Shown: piece after piece, positions 17,702 through 28,632 of the stretch | How positions within the stretch are numbered: the first letter of the stretch is position 1 | Layout of the letters: each line of letters opens with the position of its first letter | NCBI GenBank assembly: GCA_001414485.1 | Contig: LLEY01000303.1 | Span: forward strand, 1 to 40,773 | Reading direction: 5' to 3' | Length of the DNA: 40,773 nucleotides | Origin: Calycina herbarum | Taxonomy: Eukaryota > Ascomycota > Leotiomycetes > Helotiales > Pezizellaceae | The notes under the pieces: model-generated | What the model saw: the letters and a program-made list of their open reading frames with translations, nothing else | Database searches by the model: none | What the model was told of the DNA's origin: nothing | Position numbers and translations under genes: made by a program

Positions 17702-18387
17702 AATCTGCGCTGGAATTTCATGAATTTTCTCTCTTTTTATAGGTTAGTTTGGTAGCAATTGAAATTTTGTGTTCAACACTGGAATGAAAGGGGTCCTGGG
17801 TCACCTTTATAGTGCGTTGAAGTGAAGTAATGAAGCAAGGTAGTGATGAACTTCGTTTTTGATGCCTCACTCAGTCATCATTTGACCTAGGTCTTTGGAC
17901 ATGAGTGCCAATAGTTGCAGACTTCGAGAGGCTGCCGGGAAATCAACTTTAGAATGGCCCCCTACCCTAACTTGAGGTGGTTCCTTCCTTCCTATCTCAA
18001 GGGCGCAAAAAATGCTTACCACCATCGTCGAGGCTGAGAGCACGTCAAGTGGAGGGTTCGAGGTCGGTGTTTCCGTGTTTCCCTCAATTCTCGACGAGGC
18101 ACCCAACCTCGTCATGCCAAGACGACGAAAGGATGGAAAGGGAAGGCACGACCCTCCCGCATCCAGAGTATAAACCCACCCGCTCCTCGCCCTCCCATAT
18201 ATACGTCTTCGAGAATGAATTGCGGGGGGCGGTGTCCCTGGTGAGACATTTTTTCACGCACCCTAAGAGAAGATACAATAGACAACATCTTATTTAGTGC
18301 CCATACTGAAGGCTCAATGATACACCATCAACTTTTGCCTCCCAATCTAGTCCTGGGGGTATCTTCTTACAAGCCTATAGACCTTTT
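17702..18387. other. Intergenic region between convergent genes
   Basis: Shared 3' region of the hydrolase (+) and Nop12 (-). Short frames on both strands (17867-18115, 17977-18297) overlap each other, lack features and are not called. No repeats recognised. Confidence 0.5.
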
Positions 18388-20310
18388 TCATGTACCTGCT
18401 TTCTTGCCACCTCCTTTCTTCCAAGCAGCACCTCTCTTAGCCCCCCGATTCGTTGGCTTTCCCTTTTTGCCTCCCTTACCACCCATCTTCAAATCCTTTG
18501 GTTTTCCATTCTTCGCACTAGCTCTGTATCCCTCAAACACAATACTCTCCGGAGTCTTCATAATTCCCTCGATTGACTTGACACCGTCACCTCGCTTGCC
18601 CACGGCGGTTTCATTCGCACCAGTGACCTTTCCCGGTCCTTTCTTGAACTGCGCAGCTCCTGCTCTTCCTAACAATTTGCTAGCACGACCCTTGAGAGTG
18701 GATTCTTCGGTTGGTGTTTTAGGATTGTAGATTTGGCCCCTGGATTGGGGAGCTGCAATTTTGGCGCGCGAGGCGATGGCGGTCTTGCGGACTGCTTTTG
18801 CACGAACCACTCTTAGAACACGAGGCAGCATTGGTGGGTACTTTTTCTCGTGGAAGAGTAGAGCAGCTTCTACTGCATTTGGATCCTAAAAATCACAATT
18901 AGCTTTTGTTAAGCACGATGAATGGAGAACAAGGACTTACCACGAATTGAACATAAGCAAATCCTTTTCCGACACGAGTCTTCTCATCGCGAACAACTCG
19001 TACACTCTCTACAGTTCCAGCTTTACCAAATTGACGCCACAATCCCTCCTCTACATCGGATGGAATTTTGGATCGCTTCCGTTCGTTCTCACCACCCTGG
19101 TCGACAAGACTTTCATCATCCACGAAACCGAGGTTACCAACAAATACACATCGACGATGATCTGTTTTTGCAGGATGAGCTACTCCATCCACACGAAGAT
19201 GTCTGTCTAGAACCATGCTACCATTAAGTCGTTTGACGGCCTCTCTTGCAGCGAATGCTGTCGAGTAAACGACATAAGCATTTGTGCTTTTTGTTGTAGC
19301 CACCATGAGATCTTTCTTGACATATGCTGCCTTTTTTGGTAAAGCACCTCCAGCGTATGCGGTAGAACGGAAGCGGAGCGATTCAACTTTGTGAGCAGGT
19401 TTACCTTCTGGTGGATCGGGGAGAGACTCGATAAAAGAGCCCATATGTGCGAGCAGCGTCTTCTTTGCGGATTTTGAGGAGATTGCCTCTGTTGAGACGT
19501 TGGCTAAAAATACTGTTCGTGATGCCTTTTCAAGTTCGACTGCCTCCTTGTTGGGTGCCAATGATTCGTGAACAGGAACATCTGAAGGTGGTAATCTTCC
19601 TGAAGCAGCGTCTTCTTCATCCAAATCATCCCCTTCTTCTTCCTCTGCTTCGGAATCGCCCTCGTTTTCACTTGCGTCGTCTGAAGCATCCTCCATTTCT
19701 TCATCGTCATCTTCAGCCTCTGAAGCTTCTGGATCCTCTTTTGCTGCCAATCTTTGACGTTTTAACCTTCTCTCGGCCTGTCGCTCCTCTTCCTCCTTCT
19801 CCTCTTCTCTAGCCAATTTGAGCATATATTTGCCCTCCAAGTCCTCTTCCTCGCGCGCTCTTTTCCGCTTCTTTGCTGGCTTCTGAGTCGCGGCTTCTAT
19901 AATTTTCTCCAGATCGTCTGCCTCATCTGACGACTCTGCTTCCTCGTCCGAGAGGCTAGAGAGCCCCGCATCTTCCAAATACCCATCAACGCTGCTCAAC
20001 TCGGCATCATCACCGCTTCCCTCGGATTCGTCGTCACTGGCGGGGGCTGCTTGCTTTCGAGGAGGGGGAGGTTCTTGGTAACGAGCTTTTGGGGGGGCTT
20101 TTACTGGGCCAGCCTAAACAATTAAGACGATTAGCTACATATTTCTCCAAAGGTTGGCGCATTTCCCCTTACACTTGAAGCAAATAACAGGTCTAAAGAG
20201 GGGTCGATAGCCTTCTTATCCACCGCAATTGATTTTTTGCTGGCACCATTAGCATTGACGTCAACTGTCTCCTCCGCGACTTCGATACTTTTGCGACTTC
20301 GTTTGCCCAT
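18388..20310 (-). CDS. nop12: Nucleolar protein 12, RRM pre-rRNA processing factor
   Basis: RNA-binding protein of the nucleolus needed in yeast for 60S subunit assembly (pre-25S rRNA processing). Three exons on the minus strand: 20310-20173, 20113-18941 and 18885-18388 (602 aa; yeast Nop12 is 459 aa, filamentous orthologues are longer). Layout: a basic start MGKRSRKS, then a Lys/Arg- and Asp/Glu-rich region. RRM1 spans about 244-356 (RTVFLANV ... NAYVVYSTAFAAREAVKRLNG). RRM2 runs from about 367 (RRCVFVGNLGF ... GKGFAYVQFVDPNAVEAALLF), with RNP-1 completed across the last intron. The C-terminal tail is Lys/Gly-rich and basic (GGKGGKKGK, KKGGGKK), typical of nucleolar RNA binders. It diverges from the dep1-like gene. 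Confidence 0.92.
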
Positions 20311-20945
20311 TTTGTTGGTGTTGTGTAATTGAGGTGTTTGGTTAGAGGTTTCTTGTGATTTTTTCTGGAAAAAAGATGCCGATAGGAGGCACGGACCCAA
20401 GAACCTTGCTAAACTGCCAAACTCACTATTTGGGCTTAAAGAAGCTGTAAAATAATTTAGAAAGGTTGGGCTACTAATCTACAGACTTTTTACAAAATCT
20501 ATAATACCTAAGCTCGATTTTTTGCATTATACTTTTGCTTAGAATACAGGTAGGGTTTATTTTAAGGGTTCGGGTGGTTGTGCCTTAACCTACCTACCTT
20601 AGATTGGTGCCTCCCGCAGAAACCCCGACTGATTCCCCATGCTTTCCAAAACGTATCGAGCTCGCTCACAAGGTCCATTTCTCACCCCATTCAGGCACAA
20701 CAACACACGGCATTTGGACGATTTACTGCCCCTCCCCACTCGCCATATAATCGCATCAAGTCATACATGTTCCAAAAATTGCAGAACAACAACATTCACT
20801 CTGCCAACGTCTGTTCCTCCTCCCCCTCGAGATCTTCGCGCAGACCGTCCTGCCACACCAAATCCAGCACACAAATCCACACGAGGTTATGTAAACACCA
20901 CCGTGGATACAGGCAAGATTGGGTCGGAATATTATCAAGCGCATA
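20311..20945. promoter_or_regulatory. Shared promoter region of nop12 and the dep1-like gene
   Basis: 635 bp between divergent starts. The nop12 side is AT-rich, the dep1 side C-rich with CCTCCCC-like leader tracts. No specific motif is claimed. Short frames at 20578-20974 are out-of-frame shadows in the leader. Confidence 0.45.
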
Positions 20946-23218
20946 ATGAGTGTCACTATGGATCAAGGCGCTGACGCTTTACTGCAAGCTGCCCACGCAG
21001 CAGCTTCGCTGGACGACGAGCTGAGTGTCGTCGACGAAGACGGATCTAGCAGCTTGAGCGAGATTGAGGATAAGGATGCTGATCAGGACGACGACGGCGA
21101 GGGCTCAGATGAGCTGAGCAATATGTCCGACGAGGAGAATGACTCGGAAGCAGAAACAGAGCGTATTGAGGAATCTCCTAACAAGTTCCGGGCGCAGAAA
21201 GACGTCGTCCTGGGCCCCCGCAATGACGATCACAGCTACGAAAGAACCCCGAGCAAACTACATAAGCACTTCACGGCAGACGACGACGATGACGACGATG
21301 AACCATTATCTGACGCCGATGTCTCCATGGACGAATCCCCCGAATCGCCCAAAAGCTCTGCCCACGAAGACGTAGAGCCCGAACACACAACTGGGCCAAC
21401 TTCTTTAGAAGATTCCTCAGTCGAGAACAAGAACTTGCTGTCTGCGGTGGAATCTGACACTCGGAAACGGAAACGGTCTATAATGGCACCCGAGGAAGAG
21501 CTTGGGGAACCCGTGCGCAAGCGTACTGGTTCTGTCATGACACCCGGGGACGATTATGCGATTGAAGAAGACGCCCCGCAAGAAGAAGACCCGGACGCAT
21601 TAATTCCTATAAGCGGCAACATATCTGGGGAGGAAGGCGGGGTAACTCACGAAGACGAGGTGGTTGAAGAGGCCGAGGAACACGCAATAATAGACGAAGA
21701 AGTGGTTGAGACAGTCGATATACCGATATCCCCGAAGAAAAGGGGCCGCAAAAAGAAGAAGGGCGTGGAGAACGGTGTAAACAATCATGTCGAGGATTCG
21801 GAAAATCCCCCGGACCCAGACACAGCTATAAATGGCGACGACGCTCGACAGGCTGAGGAGGATAATGCGGAAAATGAGGGGGACGATGAAGCCGAGGCAG
21901 CCCAGAAGAATGAGGAAGAGCGTAAGTTCTGCTGTTCTGACTATAAGGCGCAACTAACGAAGGCAGTCGAGAAAAAACGGATCGCACTTGACCAGTTGAC
22001 CTCAATAGAGCGTCAATTCTCCACTTTCAGGGACAGGTAGGCGTTCTCAGTATATATCAAGATTCAACTGCTGACTTCCATGCTAGACTGCATGAAGAAC
22101 GACTCGAGCAGTTAAATCGAGAAGAGACGATGCTTCGTCAAGCCAATCCAACACATCCAGAGTACCTAGCAATGATACGCTGTGTCGATGCCCGAAGAGA
22201 CGAAAGAATTCGAATGGCAGACACTTTACGAGGATACCAAATGGAGTCGTTGAAGAGATCTGCGGTCTCAAAAAGGAGCCAGATCCTCTCGCAGTACCAA
22301 CAAGAGGTTCGAGAAACCCGAGAAAAGAAGCTGGAACAACTCGGGAAGCAGTGGTATGAGATACAGCATGACAGAAGGAGTTACGCGGGAAGCGTTCCCG
22401 ATTACACCTTAAAGTTCCCTACACGCAGGTCGCAGCAGGTTATGAACCAGGTAGCATATAGTAACGAGGTATCTATCCTGTCTGGTATTGCCAAATATGT
22501 TGGATTTCCTGCAGCTCCAACAATGGCACCAGCAACGATGACTGAACTCGAGGAGGACCTTGAGAAAATGGGGGTAAGCTCATACTCCTTTGTTGAACTC
22601 GGAGTGTTTTAACTGACTTGACTATAGCGCACGAGACACGCCCAACAAGCCCATCAAGGTGGAATCCCCCTCCAAGAGTTGGCTGCTCTCCGCACAGCAG
22701 GGTCAACCTCACGGTTTAAACCTGCTGAAGAGCAATTCATTGAACAGACACCTTGGGCCAACCCGCAACACCCTTCACACGCACATCTTCTCCAGAGACA
22801 AGCTTCAGCCCAGCAGGTGCCTCGCACAACAAGTCCCTTTTCTTCTCAACCTCAAAGTGCCCCAAGGAGGCACTCGCATCAGCAAGGAACAGGAGTTCCA
22901 ATTTCCGGCACCTTTTCAAGCTCAAATTCATCGTTACTCCAACATTCGAAGGGTTTGGGCATGTCTGGCCGAATATCACCTCACAATCCCTTTAACTCTA
23001 ACCATTCTCACACCATGGTCCCATCACCGTTAGGAAGTCGACAAGCATCACCACAACTAAATCGACCCCTGCAATCAATAGCCAACAAGGTCCAACAGGA
23101 TGTGCCAAAGAGCAACGGCGTACAACATTCCCCAACAAATGGGCTATCAGAGATCCCCCGTGACTTTCCCCCGGAAATCAGACGGGAGCAGGCGGCGGCC
23201 ATAATGGGACGGTTTTAA
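20946..23218 (+). CDS. dep1: Dep1/Sds3-family subunit of the Rpd3L histone deacetylase complex
   Basis: Nuclear corepressor subunit; in yeast Dep1 and Sds3 hold together the Rpd3L deacetylase. Four exons: 20946-21921, 21967-22036, 22087-22573 and 22628-23218 (707 aa). The N-terminal 320 residues are acidic and disordered, with the ENDSEAETERIEESPNKF and YERTPSKL stretches typical of filamentous-fungal Dep1 proteins, plus a basic KKRGRKKKKG patch. The 45-bp intron (GTAAGT, CTAAC, GCAG) gives EEELEKKRIALDQL, the start of the Sds3-like domain. This continues over the next junction (FSTFRDRLHEERLEQLNREE) and through MRCVDARRDERI-like helical sequence. The C-terminus is Gln/Pro/Ser-rich. Start: ATG 20946, though the Met four codons on is possible. 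Dep1 rather than Sds3 is a judgement based on length and the acidic N-terminus. Confidence 0.85.
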
Positions 23219-23647
23219 TTTTGGTTTTTATACGAATATCACGATGGACATATGGTGAAGGCGTTTTGTTCTAGTTCATGGAGGCATATTGGAGTATAGG
23301 GACTGGCGAATTACGGGACAGTATAGAAAGACACAACTCAATGGCGAAATGGTCCAATTATCATGGGAAGCGATGGCATCGCGGTTGAGCGTGTACTCAT
23401 AATGTAGATATACAATTTACAGATTTGAATCGATGTAGAGCATAACTCTTATTAGTCAATGTTGTCGTTTATCAAGAACTATATGCAATTTTCCTGTTGC
23501 CTTGGATGGGTGATTTTGGAGATTATGTTCATACAATTGCATTCCCCCAATGGTTGTTCCGAAACTCCTGTGATGCCTCAATATATGGTACCGCTGTGAT
23601 GTCTTGTGTGGACTGCCCCTCCCTGAAAAGTTCTTATTGCTACATCT
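23219..23647. other. Intergenic region between convergent dep1 and coa3
   Basis: AT-rich 3' regions of both genes. No coding frame, repeat or RNA gene recognised. Confidence 0.5.
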
Positions 23648-24005
23648 TTATTTTACAACCGGGCCACTCATGATCGTACTTGGGCCGGCTTGGGGCGCTG
23701 GAGGAACTTGTACATCTTCGAATTCGTCTTGGGACACTGCGCGGATGGTAAAGGCGTCTGCAGATATATCAGCCAACTGGTAACTTAATGTGTTGCACAC
23801 TTTACTTACAAACTCCCATGCAGAATCCGAACAATCCTAGCCCGGTGAGAGAGTTCCTGATGAGGTAGGGTCTTCGGGCACGAATGAGGGAGGCGGATTG
23901 TTTGTAATGGGTGTCGTAATACGACGATTTTGGTACACTGCGACACAGGTTAGAGATCAATTTACACTATTCAATATGACTGGTTTCTGAAACTCACATT
24001 GCCAT
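23648..24005 (-). CDS. coa3: Cytochrome c oxidase assembly factor 3 (Coa3)
   Basis: Small mitochondrial inner-membrane protein. With Cox14 it binds newly made Cox1 and, with Mss51, couples COX1 translation to complex IV assembly. Three exons on the minus strand: 24005-23998 (only ATGGCAAT), 23937-23810 and 23757-23648, giving 81 aa. The sequence has a short N-terminus (MAIVPKSSYYDTHYKQ), then ASLIRARRPYLIRNSL, a single membrane span (TGLGLFGFCMGVYAF), and the conserved TIRAVSQDEFEDVQVP stretch facing the intermembrane space. The second intron splits the span (GVGV-type junction at Val/Tyr) and has a GTAAGT donor and CTGCAG acceptor. It is too short and fragmented to appear as one open frame. 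It diverges from the symplekin gene 355 bp away. Confidence 0.9.
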
Positions 24006-24360
24006 TTTGACTGTTCTGGTTGTATTTTGGTGGAAAGCTCCCGACAGTCTGGATCTGGGCTGATCCTGTAGGTGCCTTATTACGGGCAGGCTCTCAGGCC
24101 CCAAGCCTCGCGCTAAATCCGTAGCGTCGGTCTACTCGTGAACCTAGTACGGAATTGAAGATCGCGAGCGCTCCAGTATCAAGCGCGTCTCCCTTCAACA
24201 CTTCACCATATCTGCCATCGGCATCCAGTATGCGTGGCCAGCTTTGGTCTTTACTTCCGTGTCATCGGCAACCCGTTCATGCTTGCGCCTGTATCAATTC
24301 TTCGTAGATCTTGATTCCCAGCTACACTACCCGCAGTACCAACACAATACCAAGTTCGCC
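24006..24360. promoter_or_regulatory. Shared promoter region of coa3 and pta1
   Basis: 355 bp between divergent starts, with a GC-rich centre (about 24050-24200) and a CT/CA-rich leader toward pta1. No specific motif claimed. The open frame of pta1 extends upstream to 24244 but has no ATG there. Confidence 0.45.
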
Positions 24361-26965
24361 ATGGCAGCTCCTGCTCTCTCCGTCGAGGCGCAGATCGGAC
24401 TTTTGGAGGACGCACGAAAGGTTGTTTTGAGAGACCCCGCCTTCTACCAACAAATTCTGCAAGGAATTCTTCCTATAATAAACCCTGGTGGGCGAGATGA
24501 ACCATTGAGATCGGAATCTGCAAAGGTTGAATTGCGACGATGGGGGGCAGATTTTCTTGCAGAGACCTTTGCCAGCCCGGCGGTTCCATCACAGCAGAAG
24601 GAGACACTATGCTTGACTGTGCTCGAGGTCCTCAAGGCTATGATTGAGAATCCCAACGAAGATAGCGCAGTGGTGAAAAGTGTTGTACAGACTGCCGCAA
24701 GCATATACCCCCTGGTTGTCAGATGGATGTACGTTGAACCCCCATGGCCTATTGATCTAATCCTGAATTTCGTGTCACCTGAAAAGAAAGCATATGTTTC
24801 TATATTGCCCTGACCCCTTCTGGCTTTTGCACTTTGATACTACTGCTTCCTGAATGAAACTCGCCTTCTTTGTTTATGATCTAACTTGGGTGGAACAGTA
24901 TCAATAACTCGTATGACGGGCCAACATGGGAACGAATGCAAGCGATCAAGGCAAGAATACTACAAATATGGGAGACAGCGCCTACGGGTGTACGGATGTG
25001 CTGCATCAAATTTGCCCAACGAGTCGTAATGGCCCAAACTGTAGGCCCAGAGGCTGATCCACGGGTATGAAGGATCCTTTGTCTTGTGAAATGCGTGAGA
25101 CTGATTTGGATTTTTGCAGCGCGGTGACCCTATGGAAGTTTCTCTCGGCATGATCCCACCAACCCATACGCTTCTCGCTCTTCGAAACCTCGAAGCAGAG
25201 GCTCATGGTTTGCTGGATCGAATGTTGGACGTTTTCCGACAGCCCACCAGGTAAAGTCACTTTTTTTCTTACAAACTACACCAGCTAACACCAAACCAAC
25301 AGTGATGCCGTTTTGGTTGACGCGACTTTGAACACTCTTTCTATTCTGATTCGAGCTCGCCCTCAATGTGCTAATAAGATCCTTAATGTGATACTGAACT
25401 TTAATCCTCTTAAACAAGCCAACTCACCGATGACCCCCAAACTCCGTGTTATGGTAAAATCAATGGAAAAGACCACTAGACTGTTGCTTATGCACGTCAA
25501 CAAACGGTGCGCCCCATTTAAAACTCCAAGAACAATGAATGTGTTGTACTAATTCAGTCAGTGATCCGCAAAACCCCCTCGCTCCACGCATACAACAATA
25601 CGTCGAGAGAATGATGCGATCCCGGAATGAGATTTTTGACGAAGCAAGTCGCAAACGGGGTCCTCCTGAGCCTACAGATGGATTAGATGCCACCAAGAGA
25701 CAGAAGCTAGCTGCTCAAGTTCCGGCCCCTCCACCAAAATTCCACGTACCGCCTTTGACACCTGGTCCACACAGCATAGCCGAGCTTTTCACAGTTACTA
25801 CTGATGAGGGCCTCAAAGCTTTCGACGTTTCTCAACTTTCAGAAGAGTTGGTCGTTAAAATTGGAATCACTATTTTACAAAAACTCAATGCCGATACACT
25901 CAACCAGGCCGTTGCCGGAGTACGAATGAGATATGATTCCATGAAAGCTATTCAATTGGAGCAAATAAATCCGGAGACCGCACCATTAGGAATCGAAGCA
26001 GAAGACGACGATGATGACTACGAACCGGATTTCTATTCAGCGGAAGACACAGAACAAATCCTTAACAAACTCGATAGTGCGCCTCCTGAGGTTGAGATGA
26101 TAGTGAAAGCACCTGATATGGCCCCTGGAAGTTATATCCTCCCACCACCGCCAACCATGACATCGGACGAAGTTGCTCAAATCGGCCAAGGAACGGTATC
26201 GCGCGTTTTCGGTGTTATGCAGACATTAGAAGAACCTGGAAAGAAACCAAAGGCTGGCCTGAATCGACTTGCTGCTAGTGCTTGTGACCGCGATGACTGG
26301 ATCACAATAATCACACGATTGGCCACACGTTCTGTCGCAGGTCTCGAAGAACCCCATCCTATCAAACCCGAGTCCGATGCCACATCCTTCTCACTCAGCA
26401 ATAAGATCCGCGAATCTCTTTACATGTACGTCTTGGAGGATTTCCGAAAGAGAATCGACATAGCAGTAGCTTGGCTTTGTGAGGAGTGGTATAACGACAA
26501 GGTCCAAATGAAACTTGGCGAACAGACGGTTTTGCATTACGAGAAATGGGTTCTCAAAGTTCTTGATGGGATTTTGCCTTATTTGGATGCGAGGGACAAA
26601 GTGTTGACCAGATTTCTTAGTGAGATTCCGGGTCTGAGTCTTGAGGTTCTTGCAAGAGTCAAGGCTATTTGTCGTGATCCTGCTATGGTGAGCTTGGCTT
26701 TGACGAGTCTGCTTTATTTGGTTATGATGAGACCGCCGGTTCGGGAGATTGCTTTAGATGCCGTGGAGGACATTTGGAATACTTGTAAGTCTCCGTTTCC
26801 CCCTTATATCGATTTCCCCATTATTAACGATTTCCAGATGAGGATGCAAAACCAATAGCAGCCAAATACCTCACCAAATGGCGTCCTGGATTTGCGGAAC
26901 GACTAAAGGGACCGGAGGGCGAAGAGAAGAAGATGTTAGACGTCGTGGCAGTTGCCGCTGCGTAA
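24361..26965 (+). CDS. pta1: Symplekin/Pta1, cleavage and polyadenylation factor subunit
   Basis: Scaffold of the mRNA 3'-end cleavage and polyadenylation machinery (CPF in yeast); its N-terminal HEAT-like domain binds Ssu72. Six exons: 24361-24728, 24899-25064, 25120-25250, 25303-25506, 25562-26784 and 26838-26965 (739 aa; yeast Pta1 is 785 aa). Introns are 170, 55, 52, 55 and 53 bp. The symplekin/Pta1 N-terminal region includes YPLVVRWIINNSYDGPTWE and ILQIWETAPTGVRMCCIKFAQRVV. After it come DPRRGDPMEVSLGMIPPTH, the NPLKQANSPMTPKLRVMVKSMEKTTR block and a charged linker (EASRKRGPPEPTDGLDATKRQK) resembling a nuclear localisation signal. The last exon gives TYEDAKPIAAKYLTKWRPGF. All phases close without internal stops. 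Confidence 0.92.
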
Positions 26966-28592
26966 AACTAAAATGTATCATGTATTTCTATTTTGCTTGT
27001 GTGTCGAGCACCGAGCATCATTGGGCGGCGTTATGGATACTATACCATTGGTCGGCGTAGCAGATTTATTTCGCCGGGAGGAACAACAAAAATTTCAGAG
27101 TGAGGTACGATGGATGCGTGTAAGCATGTAAAATAGGGGATGAGGATTTTCATTATGATGACTTGGTAAGAACCAGGCATAATTTTTTTTTTTAGTAAAA
27201 GAGATGACTTCTTTTTGACGATTGGGAGCAGACTGTGAATTTTCTGTAAAGAGGAAGTTGACTCCACTGGTCAATACTTCAAATTCGTGCCTGCATACCT
27301 ATCTCGTTGTTTCGACTCTCTGGGGTAATTCAAGGTAATTGACCTAAATACTTGGGAGAAGTTGGAAAATTTACCTAGGCGAGCCACTTGAGTTCTGCCC
27401 GTTTCCATCTCCAGGGTATTAAGCATATTTTTCCCCAGCACTACCCCCCAGCCTTAGAGTAACCAATGCTACCTGTTCACGATCCCAACGCGTCGCATGA
27501 ATCTTGTCGTCCAGTGATGTTCGAGTGCCTGTATCTCAAGCAAGGGGAACCCTCGTAGCCGAAAATAGGAGCTCGTTCATCAACCCCTTTTTCTCACATA
27601 CAGACAAACGAAAACCTTCCAGCCAAACAAAGAAGAAGTAAAGTAGATCGGAATGATTTTAAGATTACAATGGGATTGTGTGGACAACGGCAGCAAAAGC
27701 AAACATGCAGATTTTGACTTGAGATCGATGCGCCGGGGCGATCTCATCTTACCCGTGGTGATGCTTGGGTGGATTACCTGGGCTTGTCTATTTCTGATAC
27801 TTGGAGGGACCTTGCTTGCATTGCATTGCAGAGTGTGGTGTGGCCCCAAGAGCGGCTATTTCTCTCGAGGCAGAGCGTGCAGTGCACTGCGTGTAGTGGT
27901 CTGATGTGTTTCAGGAGCAAGCCCAGCCTGCTTGATCTGTACTCGTATCTTTGGGCTGGCTCAGGGGGTAGCACTTGCCAGAAAGCAGGAAGGGGCAGGG
28001 CAGGGCAGGTTACTAGTATGGGGTGTGAGGTGGATAAGGTAATGCAGGGTAATCGCAGGGTTACAGAATTTTATACCCGACCCGGATCTGAGGTTAGCTA
28101 TTTACGCTATTTACGCTATTTACTCTCTCGTGTTGTAGGGAGCAACCGTCCGTACTGCTCACCTCACCAACCTGATACTCTGAACAACCACCAACCTGAT
28201 ACTCTGAACAACCACCAACCCCAGCAACAACTTTATCAAGGACACACCCATTCCTTATTTTGCTTCGATGTGTGACATTCTTTAACAACACCTCCTGATT
28301 TGCTTCCGCCACCACCGAGACAACAAAGAAGCACTCGCAAACCAGCATCCAGAGCTCACGTCAACCAGCAAACCCATTGAATTGAGACAGAGGCTGTGTA
28401 GGAAACTCGGGTCAGACACGCGCGATGCGCAATGAGCGTGCAAGAAATACATGCAGTCCCGGATCAATCCTATAAATCGCATCTTTACATTCGCAGAGAT
28501 CCTGTTGGTACGTTCGTTGCTGCTGTTGTTCTTGCGTTGTATTGTTGCCTTTCCACCGCCCATCCAGCCCAATTACCTCACCCCTCGAAATC
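26966..28592. other. 1.6-kb intergenic region with simple repeats
   Basis: Contains the pta1 3' UTR, a T run near 27181-27193, a GGGCA-type run near 27995-28008, three GCTATTTAC-like repeats near 28097-28122, and a 24-bp tandem duplication at 28168-28215. Open frames here (27580-27849, 27653-27904, 27769-28275) are mutually overlapping and repeat-derived and are not called. The right end is the leader of the She3-like gene. Confidence 0.5.
28168..28215. repeat. Two exact tandem copies of a 24-bp unit
   Basis: The unit CAACCTGATACTCTGAACAACCAC occurs at 28168-28191 and again at 28192-28215 without mismatch, followed by a partial third start (CAACC). Exact identity suggests a recent slippage duplication. 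It lies upstream of the She3-like gene and has no coding role. Confidence 0.9.
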
Positions 28593-28632
28593 ATGGATTT
28601 CCTGCGAACCCGCTCCCGCAAGTCTTCACTGA
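28425..28632 (+). promoter_or_regulatory. Two upstream ORFs in the leader of the She3-like gene
   Basis: An ATG at 28425 opens a 16-codon frame ending at 28475. A second ATG at 28432 opens a 66-codon frame ending at 28632, out of frame with and overlapping the main start at 28593. If the transcript includes this leader unspliced, both would be expected to lower initiation at the main ATG. Transcript start is unknown. Confidence 0.4.

Noticed and set aside
18040..18075. tRNA-like B-box (GGGTTCGAGGTCGG)
   Set aside because: No matching A-box or cloverleaf stems could be found around it, so it is not a tRNA gene.
27769..28275. 168-codon plus-strand frame in the intergenic region
   Set aside because: Passes through GGGCA and 24-bp tandem repeats, lacks any domain, and overlaps other chance frames on both strands.
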